A stretch of 27,256 nt of DNA. Origin: an uncultured Cardiobacterium sp. (lineage in GTDB: Bacteria > Pseudomonadota > Gammaproteobacteria > Cardiobacteriales > Cardiobacteriaceae). The notes under the pieces are model-generated. The model searched no databases and was not told the origin of the DNA. It was given only the letters and a program-made list of their open reading frames with translations. A program made the position numbers and the translations under genes. Of the stretch, positions 21,515 to 27,256 are shown piece by piece. The stretch spans positions 1 to 27,256 of the forward strand of contig NZ_CALJAH010000397.1 of NCBI RefSeq assembly GCF_938028185.1, read 5' to 3'. Each line of letters begins with the position of its first letter. Position 1 is the stretch's first letter.

Positions 21515-22531
21515 ATGCAATTTGATGCCAGGCACAATGTGTTGCCGATGTTCCGTCTCGGTCTGCTCGCGTCGGCGGGGCTGGCTTTTGCCGGTACCGC
21601 GCTGGCGGCAGATGACGCCTGCCCGCACCGTGGCGATCTCGATGCGATTTATTGCGACGCCGACAATGACATGGTCGCCGATCCGCCAACCGACCCGAAG
21701 AAATTCCGCGACCCGAAAACGCTGGTTTTCGCCTTCACTCCGGTGGAAGACCCGACCGTTTATGAAAAGCTGTTCCAGCCGTTCATGGGGCATTTGTCGC
21801 AATGCGTTGGCCGCAAGACGGTGTTTTTCGCAGTGCAGTCAAACGCGGCGGAAATTGAGGCGATGCGTTCCGGGCGTCTGCACATCGCCGCTTTTTCGAC
21901 CGGCCCGACCAACTTCGCGGTCAATATCGCCGGTGCCGTCCCCTTCGCCATTCGCGGCACGGAGAAAGGCCCTGAAGGCGTATCCATCAATATGATCGTG
22001 CGCAAGGACAGCCCCTACCAGCAGCTTGCCGACCTGAAGGGCAAAAATGTCGCGCACACCTCGCCGTCTTCCAACACCGGCAACCTCGCGCCGCGCGCGC
22101 TCTTTGTCGAACAGGGGCTTACCCCCGACAAGGATTACAAGGTGGTCTATTCCGGCAAGCATGACCAGTCCATTCTTGGCGTCAAATCAGGCGATTACGA
22201 CGCGGCTCCCGTCGCCAGCGATGTGTTGCAACACATGATCGAGCGCGGTGTGGTCGGCGCCGATGATTTCAGGACGCTCTATACCAGCGAAATGTTCCCG
22301 ACTGATTCCTACGCCTACGCGCATGATTTGAACCCGGAACTGGTGGCCAAAATCAAGCAATGTTTCTTCGACTACCGCATTCCGCCGGAAATGGCGAAAG
22401 GGCTGGGTGGCGACCGCTTCCTCCCCGCCAATTACCAGAAAGACTGGGAACTGGTGCGTAAAGTCGCGACTGCCGCCGGGCAAAGTTTGAACCGCAGCGG
22501 CTATGAGGCCGAAAACGCGAAGAAGAAATAG
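21515..22531 (+). CDS. phnD: Phosphonate-type ABC transporter, substrate-binding protein
   Basis: 338 residues from the ATG at 21515, with GGAG six bases upstream; an adjacent ATG at 21512 is less well spaced. The signal peptide ends in T-A-L-A before A-D-D. The mature protein shows the PhnD pattern: L-V-F-A-F-T-P-V-E-D-P near residue 70, V-Q-S-N-A-A-E-I-E-A-M-R-S-G-R-L-H-I-A-A-F-S-T-G, V-A-H-T-S-P-S-S-N-T-G-N-L-A-P-R and Y-S-G-K-H-D-Q-S-I. Such proteins bind phosphonates, phosphite or sometimes phosphate in the periplasm; the sequence alone does not say which. First gene of a four-gene importer operon. Confidence 0.92.
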   Translation: MQFDARHNVLPMFRLGLLASAGLAFAGTALAADDACPHRGDLDAIYCDADNDMVADPPTDPKKFRDPKTLVFAFTPVEDPTVYEKLFQPFMGHLSQCVGRKTVFFAVQSNAAEIEAMRSGRLHIAAFSTGPTNFAVNIAGAVPFAIRGTEKGPEGVSINMIVRKDSPYQQLADLKGKNVAHTSPSSNTGNLAPRALFVEQGLTPDKDYKVVYSGKHDQSILGVKSGDYDAAPVASDVLQHMIERGVVGADDFRTLYTSEMFPTDSYAYAHDLNPELVAKIKQCFFDYRIPPEMAKGLGGDRFLPANYQKDWELVRKVATAAGQSLNRSGYEAENAKKK

Positions 22532-22555
22532 GCTTGATAACAGGCAGAGACAACC

Positions 22556-23314
22556 ATGAGCGCCATTTTGCAAATCAGCGGCCTGACCAAGGCCTACAAG
22601 CCCGGTGCGCCGGTACTCAAAGGCATTGACCTGAGCTTTGCCGACAGCGGCCTGACGGCGATTATCGGCCCTTCCGGGACGGGCAAATCGACGCTCATCC
22701 GCATCATCAACCGCCTGATTGACCCCAGCGACGGCTCGATTCTCTTCAAGGGGGAAGAGCTTTCCCGCATCAAGGGGCGGGCGCTGCGCGAGGCGCGGCG
22801 GCGCATCGGCATGGTGTTTCAGGAATACAATCTGGTCGAACGCCTGAGCGTCATGGAAAACCTGCTGACCGGGCGACTGGGCTACGTTTCGCCGCTGAAC
22901 GCCTGGTTGCGCCGCTTCCCCGCCGCCGACATCGCCTACGCCTGGCGTCTGCTCAACATCGTTGGCCTTGCCGATTTCGCCAACCAGCGCGCCGACAGCC
23001 TCTCCGGCGGGCAACGGCAGCGGGTGGGCATCGCCCGCGCCCTGATGCAGCGCCCGGAAATCCTCTTGGCAGACGAGCCGACCTCCTCGCTTGACCCGAA
23101 AACCTCGGTGGAAATCATGGAGCTGCTGAAATCGCAAGGCATCGACCACCACATCCCGGTGCTGGTCAACATCCACGACGTCGGCCTCGCGCGCCGCTAT
23201 GCCGACCGCATCATCGGCATGAACGGCGGCAAAGTCGTCTTCGACGGCGCGCCCGAGGCGCTGACTGATGCCGACCTGAATACCATCTACGGCGGCAAGG
23301 ACTGGTTGCAATGA
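22556..23314 (+). CDS. phnC: Phosphonate-type ABC transporter, ATP-binding protein
   Basis: 252 residues. It drives import through the two PhnE permeases. Walker A G-P-S-G-T-G-K-S-T (38-46), Q-loop V-F-Q-E (87-90), signature L-S-G-G-Q-R-Q-R-V-G (149-158) and Walker B L-L-A-D-E-P (170-175) are all intact, with the switch His in N-I-H-D-V-G. Length is normal for PhnC. It starts 24 bp after phnD and its stop overlaps the next start in ATGA. Confidence 0.95.
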   Translation: MSAILQISGLTKAYKPGAPVLKGIDLSFADSGLTAIIGPSGTGKSTLIRIINRLIDPSDGSILFKGEELSRIKGRALREARRRIGMVFQEYNLVERLSVMENLLTGRLGYVSPLNAWLRRFPAADIAYAWRLLNIVGLADFANQRADSLSGGQRQRVGIARALMQRPEILLADEPTSSLDPKTSVEIMELLKSQGIDHHIPVLVNIHDVGLARRYADRIIGMNGGKVVFDGAPEALTDADLNTIYGGKDWLQ

Positions 23315-24114
23315 ACACCCCGACCACCCCACCGCTTCCTGCCAGCGTCCGCCCCTTCCGCGCCTCCTTGGGGGCGCAACTGCTAGCGCTCGCGCTCATC
23401 GCCTACAGCCTCTACGCCCTCGGCCAGCTCGACTTCTCCGCCGAACGCTTCCTCAAGGGCATCGACAACGGCGCCCGCTTCCTCGCGCGGATGTTCCCGC
23501 CGAACTTCAAAGACTGGCCGCAACTGCTCACCGGCCTGGTGGAAAGCCTGCAAATCGCCGTGCTCGCGACCTTCTTCGGCGTACTGTTCTCCCTGCCCAT
23601 CGCCATCCTCGGCGCGCGCAACCTCATGCCCGCCTGGGTCACCTGGCCGGCGCGCTTCATCGTCACCTTCTGCCGCGCCTTCAACCCGGTCATCATCGCC
23701 ATCATCTTCATCAAGGCGGTCGGCTTCGGCCCGCTGGCGGGCATCCTCGCGCTCATCGTCGCCTCCATCGGCTTCGTCGGCAAACTGTTCACAGAAACCA
23801 TCGAAGAAATCTCGATGAAACAAATCGAAGCCGTGCGCGCCACCGGCGCCCCCTTCATCTCCGTCGTCACCTACGGCGTCCTGCCGCAAGTCATGGCGCG
23901 CCTCGTCGGCTTCTGCACCTACCAGTTGGACGCCAACCTGCGCAACTCCACCATGGTCGGCATCGTCGGCGCGGGCGGCATCGGCGGCACCCTCTTCGCC
24001 GCCTTCCAGCGCTTCGAATACGACTTCGTCCTCGCCATCCTGATCACCATCATTGCCGTCGTCCTCCTCGGCGAACTGGCCGCCAACGCGGTCAAACGGA
24101 TCTTCAATGTCTGA
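23311..24114 (+). CDS. phnE: Phosphonate-type ABC transporter, permease (first PhnE)
   Basis: 267 residues, with about six hydrophobic segments: one near 25-45 and five from about 75 to 260. The permease coupling loop is present as E-E-I-S-M-K-Q-I-E-A-V-R-A-T-G-A-P near 170, the family form of the E-A-A motif, and G-I-V-G-A-G-G-I-G-G-T-L near 215. It overlaps phnC by 4 bp and the second permease gene by 8 bp, so translation is coupled. Confidence 0.93.
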   Translation: MNTPTTPPLPASVRPFRASLGAQLLALALIAYSLYALGQLDFSAERFLKGIDNGARFLARMFPPNFKDWPQLLTGLVESLQIAVLATFFGVLFSLPIAILGARNLMPAWVTWPARFIVTFCRAFNPVIIAIIFIKAVGFGPLAGILALIVASIGFVGKLFTETIEEISMKQIEAVRATGAPFISVVTYGVLPQVMARLVGFCTYQLDANLRNSTMVGIVGAGGIGGTLFAAFQRFEYDFVLAILITIIAVVLLGELAANAVKRIFNV

Positions 24115-24922
24115 CGCAAACACCGCGGCACACCCCGCACGCCTCTGGCAACGGCACACGCTCACCGAAAAACTCATCCGCACCGCCTTCTGGCTGGGCA
24201 TCGGCATCGCCGTCGCGCTGTCGCTGCAACACATCAACGTCATCTGGGAATTCCTTTGGGACGCGCCGGAACAAATGCTGGACATGGTGCAGCGGATGTA
24301 CCCGCCCGACTACGCCTACTACCGCCTCGAAGTCCACGCGGCGCTGCTGGAAACCTTCCACATCGCCACCCTTGGCACCCTGTTCGCCCTCGTCGCCGCG
24401 CTGCCGCTATCCATCCTCGCCGCGCACAACCTGACACCCAACCGCGCCCTCAACTTCCTCGCCAAAACGCTGCTCGTCGCCAGCCGCTCCGTCAACTCGC
24501 TCGTCTGGGCGCTGCTCTTCATCGCCATCTTTGGCCCCGGCGCGTTGGCGGGTACCGTCGCCATCGCCTGCCGCTCCGTCGGCTTCATCGGCAAACTGCT
24601 CGGCGAAGCGCTGGAAGAAGTGCCGCGCGGCAGCATCGAAGCGCTGAAAGCGGCGGGCGCGACGCAGAGCAGCCAAATCCTCTACGGCTACTGGCCAGCC
24701 GTCAAACCGGCCTTTTGGTCCATCATGCTGCTGCGCTGGGACATCAACGTGCGCGAATCCTCCGTCCTCGGCCTGGTCGGCGCGGGTGGCATCGGCATGA
24801 TCATGCAATCGGCGATTGAACTCTTTGAATGGGATCGCGTCGCCGTCATCCTGCTGACCATCTTCGCCGTCGTCGTCATCGCCGAAATCGTCATCACCTA
24901 CTTCCGCCGCCGCCTGATCTAG
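24107..24922 (+). CDS. phnE2: Phosphonate-type ABC transporter, permease (second PhnE)
   Basis: 271 residues from the ATG at 24107, which overlaps the first permease by 8 bp. It is homologous to it, with the same membrane pattern, a coupling loop E-E-V-P-R-G-S-I-E-A-L-K-A-A-G-A and G-L-V-G-A-G-G-I-G-M-I. The two permeases probably form a heterodimeric channel. No C-P lyase, phosphonatase or phosphite dehydrogenase gene follows; the operon ends here, and the next 280 bp contain repeats only. Confidence 0.92.
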   Translation: MSDANTAAHPARLWQRHTLTEKLIRTAFWLGIGIAVALSLQHINVIWEFLWDAPEQMLDMVQRMYPPDYAYYRLEVHAALLETFHIATLGTLFALVAALPLSILAAHNLTPNRALNFLAKTLLVASRSVNSLVWALLFIAIFGPGALAGTVAIACRSVGFIGKLLGEALEEVPRGSIEALKAAGATQSSQILYGYWPAVKPAFWSIMLLRWDINVRESSVLGLVGAGGIGMIMQSAIELFEWDRVAVILLTIFAVVVIAEIVITYFRRRLI

Positions 24923-24947
24923 CGCTGTTTACCATTCGTCGCCTTTG

Positions 24948-24983
24948 TAGGTTGGATTACACGCTGCGCCTAACCCAACCTAC
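24948..24983. repeat. GTAGGTTGG hairpin repeat (REP-like)
   Basis: GTAGGTTGG (24948-24956) pairs with CCAACCTAC (24975-24983); just inside, TTA pairs with TAA after one mismatch. The core reads ACGCTGCGCC. Sequences of this kind, with GTAGGTTGGGTTA and GCGCAGC cores, are widespread small intergenic repeats in proteobacteria. A single copy is present in the window. Confidence 0.7.
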
Positions 24984-25049
24984 GCGCAGCATCCAGCCTC
25001 GGCGTGCCGTCCGAATCATGGCGACGGTGTTGCGGCAAACTCGCCGTGT

Positions 25050-25203
25050 TATAGCTATCCACCGAAAGTTTCAGACAAGGCGCGCCGCTGAAGACAGTAC
25101 GCGGTTGTACGGCGCGGGTTTCCCTAAAAAATGGCTTCGCCATTTTTTAGGGTGCCCGGTCAGGCGACGCAACACCGTATGAGGCTTTCGGTGGATGGCT
25201 ATA
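25050..25203. mobile_element. 154-bp MITE-like element, copy 2 (inverted)
   Basis: Same length as the copy at 9937-10090 and in the opposite orientation. The 19-bp termini TATAGCTATCCACCGAAAG and the complement of CTTTCGGTGGATGGCTATA match at 18 of 19. The central 14-bp hairpin (25122-25152) is identical to that of copy 1. It lies between the phn operon and its terminator. Read outward, the right end gives TATACA, not TATAAT, and points into the terminator. Confidence 0.88.
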
Positions 25204-25207
25204 CAAG

Positions 25208-25235
25208 AAAACCGGGCGTTGCCCGGTTTTTTTTT
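25208..25235 (+). terminator. Rho-independent terminator at the end of the phn operon
   Basis: A 10-bp stem (AAAACCGGGC at 25208-25217, loop GTT, GCCCGGTTTT at 25221-25230) with T continuing to 25235. It can serve both the phn operon and, less well, the convergent gene ending at 25252. Confidence 0.88.
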
Positions 25236-25251
25236 GCGCCAGAAGCGGTCG

Positions 25252-25956
25252 TCAAACCATTCCCGGCGCGCGCACCAACGCGGCCAACGCTTCAGCGACC
25301 TCGTGAGCGCTGACCGGCGCAAGGTCGGCAACGGCGACCGTACGCTCCGGTAGATAGCGTTGCGTGCTGCCCAGCGCTGCCTCAAAGCGGTTGGCGCGGG
25401 CGGTCAGCACCGGCGCGGCGGCGGCGATAATCACCGCCGATACCAGCGCGGTATGCAGTTGCGCCCCGCTTCGGCGTTGCCAGAACTGCGCCGTACCGGC
25501 GATTTTGCGCCCACCAACGGCGAGGTTGAAACGGCCATCGCAGAAGGAGCCATGCACCGCCTGATAATCCGTCGCAATGGCGAAAGTGGCGAACAGCTTT
25601 TGCAACAGCGCGCAAAGGTGGCGGTAATGACGCTCGGCAGCAGCCACCGGATAGGCGGTGGCGACAGGGTAGGCGAGATAGAGATTGACGGTGTCGGGCG
25701 ACTGCGGCACCACGCCGCCGCCGCTCAGGCGGACGTGTACCGGCAGCCCATCGGCGGCCAGTGCGGCGCAGGCGGCAGTGAAACCCGGCTTGCTGCGGTA
25801 ACTGCGCGGTACAACGATGCCGTCGCGCCCACAATGCACCAGGGCGACGCCGCCCCGGCGTTGCACACTCAGGTCAATCAGGTGTTGCTCGTTGCCCGCC
25901 CAGTCGCGGCGGGACAGATCAAAAGTATGCTCAGGCAGGAGGAAAAAACGGGGCAT
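25252..25956 (-). CDS. Lipoate-protein ligase A/octanoyltransferase-like protein
   Basis: 234 residues, cytoplasmic. It belongs to the biotin/lipoate ligase fold. V-R-L-S-G-G-G-V-V (75-83) matches the lipoate-binding R-R-x-G-G-G-A/V loop, with N-L-Y-L following as in N-x-N-F/Y. G-G-R-K-I-A-G-T-A-Q (148-157) contains the invariant Lys151 that contacts lipoyl-AMP. The length suits the catalytic domain alone, without the C-terminal accessory domain of full LplA; LipM/LipL-type amidotransferases are also possible. It is the last gene of a minus-strand run after rnfH and an EamA transporter. The start has no strong ribosome site. Confidence 0.78.
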   Translation of the reverse strand: MPRFFLLPEHTFDLSRRDWAGNEQHLIDLSVQRRGGVALVHCGRDGIVVPRSYRSKPGFTAACAALAADGLPVHVRLSGGGVVPQSPDTVNLYLAYPVATAYPVAAAERHYRHLCALLQKLFATFAIATDYQAVHGSFCDGRFNLAVGGRKIAGTAQFWQRRSGAQLHTALVSAVIIAAAAPVLTARANRFEAALGSTQRYLPERTVAVADLAPVSAHEVAEALAALVRAPGMV

Positions 25957-25987
25957 GGCGAATGTGGTCGGGTATGTAGAGCGGCCT

Positions 25988-26845
25988 TCACTCCGCCTTG
26001 TGCATCATCGCCCGTTGCACGCCGTAGATGGAGGCGAGTACCAGCACGAAGCCGGTCAGCGCGCGGATACCCAGGCGCTGGTCGAGCAGCAGCCAGCCGA
26101 GGGCGAAGGCGCAGACCGGGCTGAGCAGGCCGAGCGAGGAGACGGTCGCGGGCGAGAGCCAGCGGATGCCCCGGAAAAAGAGGACGTAGGCGAGCAGCGT
26201 GCCGCAGAGGCACAGGTAGGCGTAGCCGCCGATGTTGCGTGCGGTAAGTGCGGGCAGCGGCGGCTCACCGGCGAGTGCCAGCGGCAGCAGGCAAAGGCCG
26301 CCGATGGTCAGTTGCCAGCCGGTCAACGCCAGCACGGAGAGGTGCATCTGCCAGCGTTTGGTGAGGAAGATGCCCGCCGCCATCGCACACGCCCCCGCCA
26401 GTGCGGCGGCGATGCCGAGCGGGTCGTAGCGGTTTTGCGGGCTGGCGACCAGCAGCACGATACCGGCGACGCCGAGCGCGGCCGCCAGCCATGCCGCTTT
26501 GGGCGGCCGCATTCCCGCCAGTGCCATCAACGCCAGCACCAGCAGCGTTTGCGTGGAATTGAGGATGGCGGCGAGTCCGCCCGGCAGGCGGTAGGCGGAG
26601 ACAAAGAGCATGGTCTGGAAGAAGGCGATGTTGAGCACGCCGATGGTGACGAGGCGCGGCACGACGGCGCGGCGCGGCCATTCGCGCGTCCACAACAGCA
26701 GTAGCAATCCGGCGGGCAGGCAGCGGATGAGTGCGGCGGTGAGCGGTCGGTCGGGCGGCAGGTATTCGGTGGCGACGTAGTAGCTGGACCCCCAGATGAG
26801 GGTGGCGAGCGCGGTGGCGCAGAGGGTCAGAGCGTGGCGGGGCAT
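25988..26845 (-). CDS. EamA-family (drug/metabolite) transporter
   Basis: 285 residues forming ten hydrophobic segments in two similar halves, the usual EamA/DMT arrangement. The first half has the typical L-I-W-G-S-S-Y-Y near residue 17 and P-x-x-x-A-L-I-R; the second half begins near 140 and shows W-L-S-P-A-T-V-S-S-L-G-L-L-S-P-V near 230. Members export amino acids or other metabolites; the substrate cannot be told. It starts 3 bp after the rnfH stop and ends 31 bp before the ligase-like gene, so the three are probably one operon. Confidence 0.9.
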   Translation of the reverse strand: MPRHALTLCATALATLIWGSSYYVATEYLPPDRPLTAALIRCLPAGLLLLLWTREWPRRAVVPRLVTIGVLNIAFFQTMLFVSAYRLPGGLAAILNSTQTLLVLALMALAGMRPPKAAWLAAALGVAGIVLLVASPQNRYDPLGIAAALAGACAMAAGIFLTKRWQMHLSVLALTGWQLTIGGLCLLPLALAGEPPLPALTARNIGGYAYLCLCGTLLAYVLFFRGIRWLSPATVSSLGLLSPVCAFALGWLLLDQRLGIRALTGFVLVLASIYGVQRAMMHKAE

Positions 26846-26848
26846 GAT

Positions 26849-27127
26849 TCAGCGCTGCCTTGCCCGCTGGCGGCGCATTTCCTTCGGGTCGGCGATGAGC
26901 GGGCGGTAGATTTCAACGCGGTCGCCGTCGCGCAGCACGTAATCAAGCGGACGCGGCAGGCTGAAGACGCCAAAGGTTGCCTTCTGCAAATCCAGATGTG
27001 GGAAGAAGCGCACCATGCCGGAGCGCTCGACCGCTTGCTTGAGCGTCGCGCCTTCGTTCATGGTGAGGGTGATGATTTTTTGCCGTTCCGGCTCGGCGTA
27101 GGCGATTTCAACGCGGATGGTTGTCAT
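26849..27127 (-). CDS. rnfH: RnfH family protein (UPF0125)
   Basis: 92 residues from the ATG at 27127. It is a small beta-grasp protein with the family landmarks: I-x-V-E-I-A-Y-A near the start, G-A-T-L-K-Q-A-V-E-R-S-G, then V-F-S-L-P-R-P-L-D-Y-V-L-R-D-G-D-R-V-E-I-Y-R-P-L and a basic D-P-K-E-M-R-R-Q-R tail. E. coli RatB/RnfH (YfjF) is similar in size and lies beside ratA and smpB; its role is unsettled. Here the upstream neighbour is a membrane protein, not ratA. It starts 2 bp after that neighbour's stop. Confidence 0.9.
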   Translation of the reverse strand: MTTIRVEIAYAEPERQKIITLTMNEGATLKQAVERSGMVRFFPHLDLQKATFGVFSLPRPLDYVLRDGDRVEIYRPLIADPKEMRRQRARQR

Positions 27128-27129
27128 CG

Positions 27130-27256
27130 TTAGCCCCGCCGCACTTGGTAATAGCGCCACAGCCAGCGCAAGATGAGCAGCAGGATGCCGGCGAGGGTAA
27201 GGAAGCCGGTCAGCGTTTTTATGACGCCGAAAATACTGCCCGCGCCCGCCAATGCG
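27130..27256 (-). CDS. C-terminus of an unidentified membrane protein (cut by window edge)
   Basis: An open frame enters from the right edge and ends with TAA at 27130-27132, two bases before the rnfH start. The 41 visible residues include a hydrophobic helix (F-L-T-L-A-G-I-L-L-L-I-L-R-W-L-W) and a basic end, Y-Y-Q-V-R-R-G. The tight spacing to rnfH supports a real gene in the same operon. Too little is visible to name it. Confidence 0.6.
   Translation of the reverse strand, partial: ALAGAGSIFGVIKTLTGFLTLAGILLLILRWLWRYYQVRRG

Larger units (their letters stand above)
24923..25251. other. Repeat-filled intergenic region (329 bp)
   Basis: No gene is seen between the second phnE and the convergent lipoate-ligase-like gene. 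The region contains, in order, the GTAGGTTGG hairpin (24948-24983), about 65 bp of unassigned sequence, MITE copy 2 (25050-25203) and the terminator at 25208-25235. Confidence 0.6.

Noticed and set aside
1..27256. CRISPR array, tRNA or rRNA genes, phage or toxin-antitoxin modules
   Set aside because: Looked for by eye; no regularly spaced repeats, cloverleaf sequences or recognisable module proteins were found.

Overview
The window reads as a chromosomal segment of a fairly GC-rich Gram-negative proteobacterium. The evidence is an outer-membrane and periplasm gene set (opgGH, an SGNH lipoprotein, a TbpB-like surface lipoprotein), a trxA-rho pair, pyrE next to an exonuclease III gene, and rnfH. 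My best guess is a Cardiobacterium-like gammaproteobacterium. That is inference from gene content; nothing in the sequence proves the taxon.

Layout. 1-10 kb is a minus-strand block. In transcription order it runs: GHMP (mevalonate-type) kinase, hom, recJ, a lipoprotein esterase, a short NAD-glutamate dehydrogenase, a YdgA/DUF945 protein, and the start of truB cut by the left edge. At 10.1 kb one plus-strand gene (secreted CBM9-like protein) stands alone, driven by what looks like a promoter in the end of a small inverted-repeat element. 10.9-18.3 kb is again minus strand: a small cupin, then (transcription order) pyrE, trxA, rho, an unknown membrane-anchored protein, opgG and opgH. At 18.35-19.2 kb a TbpB/Slam-type surface lipoprotein gene sits inside what looks like a once-contiguous divergent pyrE/xth pair. 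From 19.5 kb the plus strand carries xth, an AraC-GyrI fusion regulator and a four-gene phosphonate-type ABC importer (phnD, phnC, phnE, phnE). The right end is minus strand: a membrane protein tail, rnfH, an EamA transporter and a lipoate-ligase-like gene.

No complete new defence or biosynthetic system is visible. The interesting signals are small non-coding elements. (1) Two inverted copies of a 154-bp MITE with TATAGC termini; the right end of one completes a perfect TATAAT box in front of the CBM9-like gene. (2) An imperfect direct repeat of about 85 bp around the lipoprotein gene, made of the 5' ends of both pyrE and xth, which records how that gene was inserted. (3) A 31-bp nested palindrome present twice. 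(4) A C-rich/G-rich hairpin repeat present three times, one copy enlarged by an internal palindrome. (5) A widespread-type GTAGGTTGG hairpin. Positions, frames, motifs and stems were read directly. Family names rest on recognised motifs and length. Regulatory and evolutionary statements are inference.
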